15,692 bases of DNA from Microcaldota archaeon (GTDB taxonomy: Archaea; Micrarchaeota; Micrarchaeia; Anstonellales; J096). The notes under the pieces are model-generated. The model searched no databases and was not told the origin of the DNA. It saw only the letters and a program-made list of their open reading frames with translations. Location: assembly GCA_026396375.1 (NCBI GenBank), contig JAPLWW010000115.1, positions 1 to 15,692 on the forward strand, given 5' to 3'. A program made the position numbers and the translations under genes. Every line of letters begins with the position of its first letter. Position 1 is the stretch's first letter. Shown here piece by piece: positions 1 through 6,603 of this stretch.

Positions 1-189
1 TTAAGCATCGCTCCAACAATAGAGAAAACGAAAGACACGCTGTTTGTCAGCTATGGAAAGAACAGCATGATCTATGTCATAGGCAAAAGCGGAACAAATA
101 TCCTGCTTATGGCAAAGAAGAAGATAAGCGACGATAAGATAGAAACGATGTCAAAGAAGATATTGAAGGCTATGGGAATTGCACGGTGA
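1..189 (+). CDS. 3' end of an unrecognised protein gene (partial)
   Basis: Only the last 62 codons are present; the reading frame is open from the first base and stops at TGA 187-189. The visible tail is a mixed alpha/beta stretch (a beta-rich segment ending IYVIGKSGTNILLM, then a Lys-rich helix ending KAMGIAR). I do not recognise the family; a small roadblock-like or other alpha/beta regulatory fold is possible but unsupported. Its stop overlaps the GTG start of gyrB (GTGA), so the two are probably cotranscribed and translationally coupled. Codon use (AAG, AGC, ATA) matches the neighbouring genes, which supports a real gene. Confidence 0.7.
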   Translation, partial: LSIAPTIEKTKDTLFVSYGKNSMIYVIGKSGTNILLMAKKKISDDKIETMSKKILKAMGIAR

Positions 190-743
190 ATCAAATGGCA
201 GAGGAATATGACGCATCATCAATCAAGATACTGGAGGGCCTTGACGCAGTGAGGAAAAGGCCTGCAATGTACATAGGGGACACTTACAAGAGGGGATTCC
301 ATCATCTGCTTTATGAAGTAATTGACAATTCCATAGACGAGGCCTTGGCAGGCTACTGCAGCGAGATAATAGTAATCATAAACAATGACGGCTCTGCGGA
401 AATCATAGACAACGGGAGGGGAATCCCTGTTGACATCCATCCTGACACAGGCAAAAGCGCGCTTGAGGTTGTAACAACAGTGCTTCATGCAGGCGGAAAA
501 TTCGACAACAAGAGCTACAAGGTCAGCGGAGGCCTCCATGGAGTCGGAATCAGCGTGGTCAACGCCCTGAGCGAATGGATGATTGTTGAGGTCCATAGAA
601 AAGGCCATGTGCACATGCAAAGGTATGAAAGGGGAGTGCCGTCCCATGACGTGAAGATAACAGGAACAACAAGCATAAAGGGCACTGCGGTCAGGTTCAA
701 GCCTGATACCCAGATATTCAAGGAGATGTTCTTAGACTCATAA
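186..743 (+). CDS. gyrB: DNA gyrase subunit B, N-terminal GHKL ATPase part (ends at in-frame TAA)
   Basis: The 185 residues form the ATP-binding GHKL domain of type IIA topoisomerase subunit B, which with GyrA introduces negative supercoils. Visible motifs: the N-box EVIDNSIDEA at 44-53 with the likely catalytic Glu44, DNGRGIP at 75-81, an ATP-lid segment AGGKFD at 102-107, and the GGLHGVG loop at 115-121. The frame ends at TAA 741-743, after FKEMFLDS, and the same frame carries on without a gap into the transducer and TOPRIM half. The two parts plus the stop position total 631 residues, the usual length of a complete bacterial-type GyrB. GTG at 186 gives the overlap with the upstream stop; ATG at 195 is an alternative start. 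Either this is a domain-boundary split gene, or a point mutation or base error interrupts one gene. Confidence 0.9.
   Translation: MNQMAEEYDASSIKILEGLDAVRKRPAMYIGDTYKRGFHHLLYEVIDNSIDEALAGYCSEIIVIINNDGSAEIIDNGRGIPVDIHPDTGKSALEVVTTVLHAGGKFDNKSYKVSGGLHGVGISVVNALSEWMIVEVHRKGHVHMQRYERGVPSHDVKITGTTSIKGTAVRFKPDTQIFKEMFLDS
741..743 (+). other. gyrB: In-frame TAA interrupting gyrB
   Basis: TAA lies in the same frame as both gyrB halves, with no insertion or deletion. By alignment from memory to E. coli GyrB (segment before RLRELSFLNSG), the stop falls where an acidic residue is common, so a single G-to-T change of GAA would create it. Other genes in the window end normally at TAA (the membrane protein at 2933, the HD-GYP gene at 13298), so general reassignment of TAA is unlikely. 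Confidence 0.9.
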
Positions 744-2081
744 TTGATAAGGACAAGGCTCCAGGAGGAGGCATTCCTGAATGCAGGAACAAAGATCATC
801 TTCAAGGACAGGATAAACAACAAGGAGGAGGCATTCCACTATGAGAAGGGCCTTGTTGACTTTGTGGCTTTTTTGGCAGAGGGAAAGACCCCTGTTTCCA
901 ACATTGTCTCGGGAAAGAAGGAGGAAGGAGACATTGCAGTTGACTTCGCCCTGCAGTATGTCAATTCATACAGCGAGAACATCTATGCCTTTGCAAACAG
1001 CATCAAGAACGAGGAAGGCGGAGTCCATCTTGTAGGCTTCAGGTCCGCCATCACAAGGGCGATCAACGATTTCATCAAAAGGTTCAACCTTCTCAAGGGG
1101 GAGGAAAAGATATCAGGGGACGACATAAGGGAGGGGCTGACTGCTGCAATCCATGTGAGATTGCCCAATCCTCAATTCGAGGGTCAGACAAAAACCAAGC
1201 TGGGCAACAGCGAAGTCAAGGGGATAGTTGACAGCATAGTCTATGATAATTTCAAGGAATGGATGGAGATGCATCCTGACGAGGGAAAAAGGATAGCCCA
1301 CAAGGTCATTTCGGCCATGGAGGCAAGGGAGGCTGCCAAAAAGGCAAAGGACCTGATAAGGAGGAAAAGCGTATTCGAAAGCTCCATCCTGCCTGGAAAG
1401 CTTGCAGACTGCGCGACAAAGGACGCGGAAAAGGCCGAGCTGTTCATTGTCGAGGGAGAATCTGCCGGAGGCTCGGCAAAGCAGGGAAGGGACAGGGAAA
1501 CCCAGGCGATCTTGCCTCTCAAGGGAAAGATACTCAACATCGAGAAGGCAACCATGGAGAAGCTCCTGAAGAATGAGGAGATCAAGAACATAATATTGAC
1601 ATTAGGCACGGGATTCAGCGACGAATATGACCCTGCAAAGCTGCGATACCATAAGATCATAATAATGACAGATGCAGATGTTGACGGAAGCCACATCATG
1701 ACGCTGTTACTTACGCTTTATTTCAGGTATTTCAGGCAATTGCTGGACAACGGATACATCTATGTCGCAATGCCCCCTCTTTACAAGATAAAGAAGGGAA
1801 AGAATGAGCTCTATGCCTACAATGACGAGGAAAAGGACAAATTGCTCAAGGAGATAGGAGAAGGCGCGGATGTCCAGAGGTACAAGGGGCTTGGGGAAAT
1901 GAACCCGGAGCAGCTGTGGAACACCACTATGAACCCCGAGACAAGGAAGCTCAAGCAGATAACGATTGATGACGCGGCCAAGGCAGACATCCTGTTCAAC
2001 ATCCTGATGGGCGAGGAAGTCGAGCCAAGGAGGAAGTACATTGAGGAGCATGCACTGGAAGTCAAGGAGCTGGACATCTGA
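744..2081 (+). CDS. gyrB: DNA gyrase subunit B, transducer, TOPRIM and C-terminal part
   Basis: This frame continues GyrB. RLQEEAFLNAG opens the transducer domain; QTK at about 148-150 supplies the lysine that contacts ATP in the other half; the TOPRIM domain has VEGESAGG (Glu237) and TDADVDGSH (Asp310, 312, 314), the metal-binding residues for DNA cleavage; YKGLGEMNPEQLW and a normal C-terminus EVKELDI follow. The only early start is TTG 744, directly after the TAA. The nearest GGAG (722-725) is 18 bases upstream, too far for a good ribosome binding site, and the first in-frame ATG lies about 170 codons inside. Translation would therefore need re-initiation or read-through. No gyrA follows; the next gene is unrelated. 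The rest of the frame is intact, with no sign of decay. Confidence 0.88.
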   Translation: MIRTRLQEEAFLNAGTKIIFKDRINNKEEAFHYEKGLVDFVAFLAEGKTPVSNIVSGKKEEGDIAVDFALQYVNSYSENIYAFANSIKNEEGGVHLVGFRSAITRAINDFIKRFNLLKGEEKISGDDIREGLTAAIHVRLPNPQFEGQTKTKLGNSEVKGIVDSIVYDNFKEWMEMHPDEGKRIAHKVISAMEAREAAKKAKDLIRRKSVFESSILPGKLADCATKDAEKAELFIVEGESAGGSAKQGRDRETQAILPLKGKILNIEKATMEKLLKNEEIKNIILTLGTGFSDEYDPAKLRYHKIIIMTDADVDGSHIMTLLLTLYFRYFRQLLDNGYIYVAMPPLYKIKKGKNELYAYNDEEKDKLLKEIGEGADVQRYKGLGEMNPEQLWNTTMNPETRKLKQITIDDAAKADILFNILMGEEVEPRRKYIEEHALEVKELDI

Positions 2082-2082
2082 T

Positions 2083-2102
2083 AAGCCCCCTTATTTTGGC
2101 TT
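2083..2102 (+). terminator. Weak hairpin after gyrB
   Basis: AAGCC at 2083-2087 can pair with GGCTT at 2098-2102 around a pyrimidine-rich loop, immediately after the gyrB stop codons (TGA TAA), followed by TGCGCTTTTG. The stem is short, so a terminator role is tentative. Confidence 0.3.
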
Positions 2103-2158
2103 TGCGCTTTTGCCCAAACTGTAAACCCACAGAAGGCGAAAAAGGGTTAAACGGCGTT

Positions 2159-2169
2159 CTTTTAAAATA
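2159..2169 (+). promoter_or_regulatory. TATA box of the ankyrin gene
   Basis: CTTTTAAAATA sits about 25 bases before ATG 2189, the spacing expected if transcription begins at or next to the start codon (leaderless mRNA). This supports ATG 2189 over the upstream TTG at 2096 as the true start. Confidence 0.65.
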
Positions 2170-2188
2170 TTATATTTACAATGAAATT

Positions 2189-2869
2189 ATGGTTCAAAAA
2201 ACAGGGGAATTGACTGGATTGAAAGCTGCAGAAGTCATAAAAGCCAAAAAACCTAAATTTGAGATACCAAAAACAGAAGGAGTTCAGATAAGACCTGAAA
2301 TGCAAAGGAGACTTAATTCAAGGCTTATAGATGCTATTGAACAAGGTGCTAATGAAGAAATTAAAAGATTAGTTAAAAGAGGTGCTAAAATTCCAGGAAG
2401 TGAAGAGGAACGTTTGGAAACTTGTCTTATTGATGCTATTGAACAAGGTGATAATAAAGAAATTGAAATATTAATGAATGCACATGTGGATGCGAATTCG
2501 TTTGATCAATTTGGAAGGACTGCGTTAATGTTAGCTATAACGAATTTAGAGAAATTGGAGGAATATTCTAAACTTTGCGCTTTGCTTATTAAGAGAGGAG
2601 CAGACGTAAATGCAAATGACGACGATGGTGATACTCCTCTAATGCTTGCTGTAGATGAAGGCAATCTTGGAATTATCAGGATGCTTATTAGATCAGGAGC
2701 GAATGTCAATGCAAAGAATAATGAAGGAGAAACTGCTCTAATGCGCGCCAGGGATCATAGAAACAAAGAAACAATCAATGTCATTACTTCATATTATATG
2801 AGTAGAGTTCTTAGTAATGAAGAAGCGGAGATGTTCATATACAGCTTCAGCGAATGCACAAGCCAATAG
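2189..2869 (+). CDS. Ankyrin-repeat protein
   Basis: This 226-residue protein is made mostly of ankyrin repeats, helix-turn-helix units that bind other proteins. About five repeats run from residue 43 to 200; the best are FGRTALMLAI, GADVNANDDDGDTPLMLAV with LLIKRG, and GANVNAKNNEGETALMRA. The two earliest (RLIDAIEQG and CLIDAIEQG) are near copies of each other, suggesting internal duplication. No signal peptide, membrane segment or enzyme domain is visible, so it is probably cytoplasmic. The frame is open back to TTG 2096, but the TATA box at 2159-2169 favours ATG 2189. Base and codon use differ from the neighbours: AT-rich, with many TTA, AGA and GGT codons where neighbours prefer CTT, AGG and GGA. 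That suggests recent acquisition. Partner and function cannot be inferred. Confidence 0.85.
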   Translation: MVQKTGELTGLKAAEVIKAKKPKFEIPKTEGVQIRPEMQRRLNSRLIDAIEQGANEEIKRLVKRGAKIPGSEEERLETCLIDAIEQGDNKEIEILMNAHVDANSFDQFGRTALMLAITNLEKLEEYSKLCALLIKRGADVNANDDDGDTPLMLAVDEGNLGIIRMLIRSGANVNAKNNEGETALMRARDHRNKETINVITSYYMSRVLSNEEAEMFIYSFSECTSQ

Positions 2870-2883
2870 CCTTTCGGCTGGCT
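2862..2883 (+). terminator. Hairpin over the ankyrin gene stop codon
   Basis: AGCC TTTC GGCT forms a tight stem-loop at 2868-2879, extended by GCC/GGC with a small bulge. It overlaps TAG 2867-2869 and is followed by TTTCCTGTTG and AT-rich DNA. It may end transcription or stabilise the 3' end. Confidence 0.4.
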
Positions 2884-2923
2884 TTCCTGTTGAATAAAAT
2901 AAAAATTAGAAAATAAAGGAAAG

Positions 2924-2946
2924 TTCCGGAATTTAGAAGTCCGGAA
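2924..2946 (-). terminator. Terminator hairpin of the membrane protein gene
   Basis: TTCCGGA (2924-2930) and TCCGGAA (2940-2946) are perfect inverted repeats of 7 bp with a 9-base loop that includes the stop codon of the minus-strand gene. On the minus strand the sequence after the stem is pyrimidine-rich with T-runs (down to about 2890), fitting a terminator in this convergent gap. Confidence 0.5.
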
Positions 2947-3409
2947 GCTTTGACTTTTCTCCCTTAGCCATGCAATAGACGTCGTAGATTATGAAGATGT
3001 CAATTGCAAAGATTATGAGCAATAATGGAAATATGCATAGCGAGCCGAATCCCATTGTGACAAAGGACAATACAAACACGCCTATAACAAGAACCGCCAA
3101 AACTGCCCAGACTCCCACAGTATAGATCAGTGCCTTTCTTGTGTATCCAAGGATCACATATCCAACTCCAGGGGCGCTTATTAGGACCATGCAGATGAAG
3201 CTTATCAATGCAACGATGTTTGGATCATTTGTGTCTATCCCCCCCATCTGCACGCGCTGGCCCGTATTCTGCAATGGGCTTGGGCTTGAAGATATTGGTT
3301 TTGCCTGCTCTGGTTTTGGAGCAGATTTGGCCTGCTCTGCTTTTGGCGCATCCTGCTTAGGAGGCGAGATTGACCTTATCTGTTCAGTTTTCGCTGGTTT
3401 CACCGGCAT
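2933..3409 (-). CDS. Small membrane protein with Pro/Ala/Lys-rich N-terminus, TM2-like
   Basis: A 158-residue protein. Residues 1-55 are a low-complexity Lys/Pro/Ala/Gln tail (repeats like KAEQAKSAPKPEQAKP) that should be disordered and probably cytoplasmic. Three hydrophobic segments follow, at about 65-88, 93-118 and 121-143, with a short GYTRKA turn between the first two and an ending IIYDVYCMAKGEK. The GxGYxxLGxxxKA turn and the D-x-Y-x-x-AKGE end resemble TM2-domain proteins, whose biochemical role is mostly unknown; the assignment is from pattern, not a search. Translation start: GGTG at 3417-3420 lies 7 bases before ATG 3409, a good archaeal ribosome binding site. It has its own promoter just downstream of the M24 peptidase gene. 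Confidence 0.75.
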   Translation of the reverse strand: MPVKPAKTEQIRSISPPKQDAPKAEQAKSAPKPEQAKPISSSPSPLQNTGQRVQMGGIDTNDPNIVALISFICMVLISAPGVGYVILGYTRKALIYTVGVWAVLAVLVIGVFVLSFVTMGFGSLCIFPLLLIIFAIDIFIIYDVYCMAKGEKSKLPDF

Positions 3410-3444
3410 AATTTTTCACCTTGATCCTATATATGCTGGAATTC

Positions 3445-3453
3445 GTTTAAAAA
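3445..3453 (-). promoter_or_regulatory. TATA box of the membrane protein gene
   Basis: On the minus strand TTTTTAAAC lies about 40 bases before ATG 3409, giving a short leader of about 15 bases that would contain the GGTG ribosome binding site. A second AT box, CATATATAGG (3426-3435), lies nearer the start and could replace it. Confidence 0.5.
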
Positions 3454-3457
3454 GGTT

Positions 3458-4399
3458 TCAAAATACCTCCACTTTTCCACTCTTGTTGACAAAGATATCC
3501 CTTTCAAGCCTTAGCCCAAAATTGCCTTTGTAATAGACGGCCGGCTCCAATGTGAAGACTGTTCCCCTTATCCTATCCTTTGAACCTTTCCTTAGCCTTG
3601 GATATTCGTGCACTTCCAAACCCACTCCATGGCCAATTGAATGGGGCATCTGAGGAAGCCCAACCTGCCTGAAAGAATTTATGTAATTGAGATGGACGTC
3701 ATTTCCGGAATAGCAGTCTGAAAGATTGTCCAGCATGGTATTGAATGATTCTCTTATTTTTCCGTAGAGCCCGAACTCCCTGGACTTTTTGTCAAGGAAA
3801 ACTACCTCGGTTATGTCGCTGCAGTAGTGATTGTATATCACCCCGAAGTCTATCATGACAAAAGACCCTATCTTCCTTGAAGTCGGTACCGAATGGGGAT
3901 ATGAGGAGTTGATTCCTGATGCAATGATAGGCTCAAATGACAGCCCAAGGCCCTGGTCAATGGTTTCCTTTTTGAGCTTCTTGGCGATTTCCATCTCAGT
4001 CATTCCTTTCCTTATGTCCAAGCCGAAGATTATCTCCTTCGTTTTCCTTGACGCGCTTTTTATCAGGCGCGCTTCATCCTCACTTTTGAATGACCTTTTC
4101 ACAAGATAATCCTCGCTGATGTCAATGACCTTTTTTGCGCTTTTCCTTATTTCGGAATAGAATTTGACATTCTCGTTGAGGAAATCCATGCCGACTTCCT
4201 TTCCCTTTACAAGCCTCAGGATCTTCTTCATGTCAAAGGTCTCTGTTTTTCTGTAGGCTTTTTTGTCAAAATCCATGTTCATGCTATGCCCGAAGATCCT
4301 GGAGGATTTTCCGTCCTTGATGAAAATTACGTCGCTGATGTCCAATCCTGTTTCATAGAAGAAGTTGGGATTGGAGCCGTGGTTGTTGAGGATTATCAC
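3458..4399 (-). CDS. M24-family metallopeptidase (Xaa-Pro aminopeptidase/prolidase type)
   Basis: A 313-residue pita-bread-fold metallopeptidase that likely removes N-terminal residues before proline or cleaves X-Pro dipeptides in the cytoplasm. All five dimetal ligands of the family are visible: Asp184 (VMIDFG), Asp195 (CSDIT), His257 (HSIGHGVGLEVHE), Glu285 (TLEPAVY) and Glu299 (LRLERD); His169 in the YPHS motif is the conserved substrate-pocket histidine. The N-terminal creatinase-like domain is short (about 100 residues). The start is GTG 4399, which overlaps the stop of the upstream EF-1A-like gene (GTGA); an exceptionally strong GGAGGTG (4405-4411) precedes it by five bases. It should be translated independently as well as coupled. 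Exact substrate is uncertain. Confidence 0.88.
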   Translation of the reverse strand: MIILNNHGSNPNFFYETGLDISDVIFIKDGKSSRIFGHSMNMDFDKKAYRKTETFDMKKILRLVKGKEVGMDFLNENVKFYSEIRKSAKKVIDISEDYLVKRSFKSEDEARLIKSASRKTKEIIFGLDIRKGMTEMEIAKKLKKETIDQGLGLSFEPIIASGINSSYPHSVPTSRKIGSFVMIDFGVIYNHYCSDITEVVFLDKKSREFGLYGKIRESFNTMLDNLSDCYSGNDVHLNYINSFRQVGLPQMPHSIGHGVGLEVHEYPRLRKGSKDRIRGTVFTLEPAVYYKGNFGLRLERDIFVNKSGKVEVF

Positions 4400-5271
4400 T
4401 TTCCCACCTCCGCGCTGCCTATTATGAAAGGCTCCTTTGTCTTGTCAATTATAAGAGCCTTCTCCCCCCTCGAGGAAAACGGCCTTTGGGTGATGTTCTG
4501 GCCTATGGAAAATGGCGAGTCCTGCATTGAAAGGACTATCATGAACTGGTGCCCCTCGACAAGCCTCTTTTTCAGGAAAGGCAAGGAGTCGATGTTGGAA
4601 ACCCTTGTGCCTGTGTTGATTTCGTAATCCGAGAAATAGTCTCCCTTGTCTATCTGCGTTTCGTCAACGTTCTTCAATGAGGCTCCGAACCTGTTTCCTG
4701 CAGTTATCTCCTCGACATCCTGGTCATGGAGCTGGAGGCTCTTGATCTCGATGGCAAGATCCTTTTGCGGAACCTTGAGGCTCTGGTGCCTTTTCAATGA
4801 CCCTGAGATCACGAAGCCCAGGGCAACGACGCCTATCCCCTTGACCTTGAAAACATCATCCACAAGGGCCAGTGTCTTTGAATCCGAGGGAGATTCCATT
4901 GCAAGAAGCTTTTCCTTGAGCGCGATCGGATCGGTTATCGGCTCGTATTTTTCAACAATTGTGCCTTTGGTTATCTGCTCAATCATGGCAGGATCTCCAA
5001 GAATGAAGCCGTTCTTTCTCGAAAGGTGCGCCGCTATCACGATGTTTGCCATCTCCTGCAGGTTGCCTGTTGGCGCAATTATTAGGATATCTGCCGTTGA
5101 GAAAACCTGGGCCAGGGTTTCAGGCTTGTTTCTCCAATCCTGCGGGCAAAGGGTGGTAAGGTATTTGCTGCCTTCCTTGAGATTGTAGATCTGGATGCCC
5201 CTCCTTTCTTCCTTTTTTCCAAAATGCTTGAGAGGCTCAGGATCCCCTGCATAACCTATTATGTTTGGCAT
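4396..5271 (-). CDS. EF-1A/SelB-like protein with degenerate GTPase domain
   Basis: This 291-residue protein resembles translation elongation factors of the EF-1A/SelB group without being a GTPase. Residues about 133-216 fit the EF-Tu domain 2 beta-barrel: VDDVFKVKGIGVVALGFVISGSLK, then IKSLQLHDQDVEEITAGNRFGASLKNVDETQIDKGDYF; a domain 3-like stretch follows. In residues 1-125 a Rossmann-like core is visible (DILIIAPTG, NGFILGD), but there is no GHVDHGKT P-loop, DxPG or NKxD motif. Such GTPase-dead paralogues are known in archaea, with unknown function; a tRNA- or ribosome-binding role is inference. The start ATG 5271 is set by a TATA box about 26 bases upstream. It forms a two-gene unit with the M24 peptidase by a 4-base overlap. 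Confidence 0.75.
   Translation of the reverse strand: MPNIIGYAGDPEPLKHFGKKEERRGIQIYNLKEGSKYLTTLCPQDWRNKPETLAQVFSTADILIIAPTGNLQEMANIVIAAHLSRKNGFILGDPAMIEQITKGTIVEKYEPITDPIALKEKLLAMESPSDSKTLALVDDVFKVKGIGVVALGFVISGSLKRHQSLKVPQKDLAIEIKSLQLHDQDVEEITAGNRFGASLKNVDETQIDKGDYFSDYEINTGTRVSNIDSLPFLKKRLVEGHQFMIVLSMQDSPFSIGQNITQRPFSSRGEKALIIDKTKEPFIIGSAEVGK
4405..4411 (-). promoter_or_regulatory. Strong ribosome binding site of the M24 peptidase gene
   Basis: GGAGGTG on the minus strand ends five bases before GTG 4399. It fixes the GTG as the start and lies within the last codons of the upstream gene. Confidence 0.75.
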
Positions 5272-5293
5272 ACGCTATCTATTATTGGGCAGG

Positions 5294-5301
5294 TTTTAAA
5301 A
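5294..5301 (-). promoter_or_regulatory. TATA box of the EF-1A-like/M24 operon
   Basis: TTTTAAAA is centred about 26 bases before ATG 5271, implying an almost leaderless transcript. It separates this pair from the lysA gene 42 bases upstream. Confidence 0.6.
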
Positions 5302-5313
5302 GATTGAAGAAAA

Positions 5314-6603
5314 TCAGGGTTTTTGATCCTTTTGGGAATATCTTGAGCCCTCGAAGTTGAACGTGGAAAGGTAATCGGAAATTGTTTCCGCCCTCCTGAT
5401 CATCTTGAACTCGCCTTGCTCCGTCAAAAGGAATTCGGCGCATCTCAATTTCCCGTTGTATTGGAATCCCATGGCATAGCCATGCGCTCCTGCGTCATGG
5501 ATCGCAACAACATCATTCGGCTCAACCAATGGGAGCTCCCTGCTGATCGCAAACTTGTCGTTGTTCTCGCAAAGCGATCCTGTAACGTCATAGACATGGT
5601 CCCTTGGCTGGCCTTCCTTGCCCATGACAGTTATATGATGGTAAGAGCCGTAAAGCGCAGGCCTCATCAGGTTTGCCATGCATGCGTCCAAGCCTACATA
5701 GTTCCTGTATTTCTGTGCCACGTGCCTCACTGTTGAAACCAGATAGCCGTGGGGCCCTGTTATCAATCTTCCGCATTCCATGAAAAGCCTTGGCATCGGA
5801 ACGTTCCTGGCTGAAAACCTGGAATATGCCTCCCTTATGCCTTCAGAGACAAGCTCAAGGTCAACCTCTTTCTGCTCAGGCTTGTATGGGATCCCTATCC
5901 CCCCTCCGATGTTCATGAACTCAACATTTATTGAATACATGTAGGAGAATTTCACCGCAATCTCGATCAGCATCTTGGCAGTGTCAACAAAATACTGGGG
6001 ATTCAGCTCATTGGATGCTATCATTGTGTGGATCCCGAACCTGGCAACCCCTTTTGAAAGCGCCTTGATGTATGCAGAGTCCAATTGGTCCTTTGTAAGG
6101 CCATATTTTGCCTCCTCAGGCTTTCCTATTATCGAGTTTCCCTCCCTCAAAGGCCCTGGGTTGTACCTGAAGCAGATCAGCCCAGGCAATCTTGCCTTCT
6201 GCTCAAGGAAATTCAGATGGGTGATGTCATCAAGGTTGATTATTGCCTCAATCTCCTTGGCATATTTGAATTCCTCCGCAGGGGTGTCATTTGAAGTGAA
6301 CATTATGCCTTCGCCAGTCACCCCAACACTGCTTGCCATCTTGAGCTCAGGCAATGAGCTGCAGTCCATCCCAAACCCCTCTTTCATCAGCATTTCCATT
6401 ATATAGAGGTTGGGGCATGCCTTGACTGCAAAGAAATTCCTGAAGCCCTTTCCAGGGACCCAGGAAAACGCGCTGTTCAATCTTTTTGCCGTTTCCCTTA
6501 TCCCCTTCTCATGGTAAATATAGAATGGCGTCGGATGGTCCTTTGCAAGCTTTTTTATCTGGTCTTTCGTGAAAGGTAGGGTTTTTTCTGCCATCGGAAT
6601 CAC
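5314..6603 (-). CDS. lysA: Diaminopimelate decarboxylase
   Basis: A 429-residue fold-III PLP enzyme that decarboxylates meso-diaminopimelate to lysine, the last step of lysine synthesis. Features visible: the PLP lysine Lys61 in FFAVKACPN, His192 in FGIHTMIAS, the phosphate-binding GGGIG at 233-237, ECGR at 276-279, and the active-site Cys345-Glu346 (GSLCENND) and Tyr376 (AGAHGYAMGFQYNG). Length is normal. The gene follows dapL with a 4-base overlap (GTG 6603 in GTGA); ATG at 6594 is an alternative. No ribosome binding site precedes either, which fits translation coupled to dapL. The family also includes carboxynorspermidine and ornithine/arginine decarboxylases, but pairing with dapL strongly favours lysA. 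Confidence 0.93.
   Translation of the reverse strand: MIPMAEKTLPFTKDQIKKLAKDHPTPFYIYHEKGIRETAKRLNSAFSWVPGKGFRNFFAVKACPNLYIMEMLMKEGFGMDCSSLPELKMASSVGVTGEGIMFTSNDTPAEEFKYAKEIEAIINLDDITHLNFLEQKARLPGLICFRYNPGPLREGNSIIGKPEEAKYGLTKDQLDSAYIKALSKGVARFGIHTMIASNELNPQYFVDTAKMLIEIAVKFSYMYSINVEFMNIGGGIGIPYKPEQKEVDLELVSEGIREAYSRFSARNVPMPRLFMECGRLITGPHGYLVSTVRHVAQKYRNYVGLDACMANLMRPALYGSYHHITVMGKEGQPRDHVYDVTGSLCENNDKFAISRELPLVEPNDVVAIHDAGAHGYAMGFQYNGKLRCAEFLLTEQGEFKMIRRAETISDYLSTFNFEGSRYSQKDQKP

Noticed and set aside
219..647. Long open frame antisense to gyrB
   Set aside because: It is a shadow of the gyrB coding frame; no promoter or motif supports it, and the plus strand encodes clear GHKL motifs.
741..743. 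TAA recoded as an amino acid throughout the genome
   Set aside because: Other genes here end properly at TAA (2933-2935 on the minus strand, 13298-13300), so a general reassignment does not fit.
2096..2188. N-terminal extension of the ankyrin protein from TTG 2096, including a CxxC
   Set aside because: It overlaps a good TATA box, lacks a ribosome binding site, and ATG 2189 has ideal leaderless spacing.
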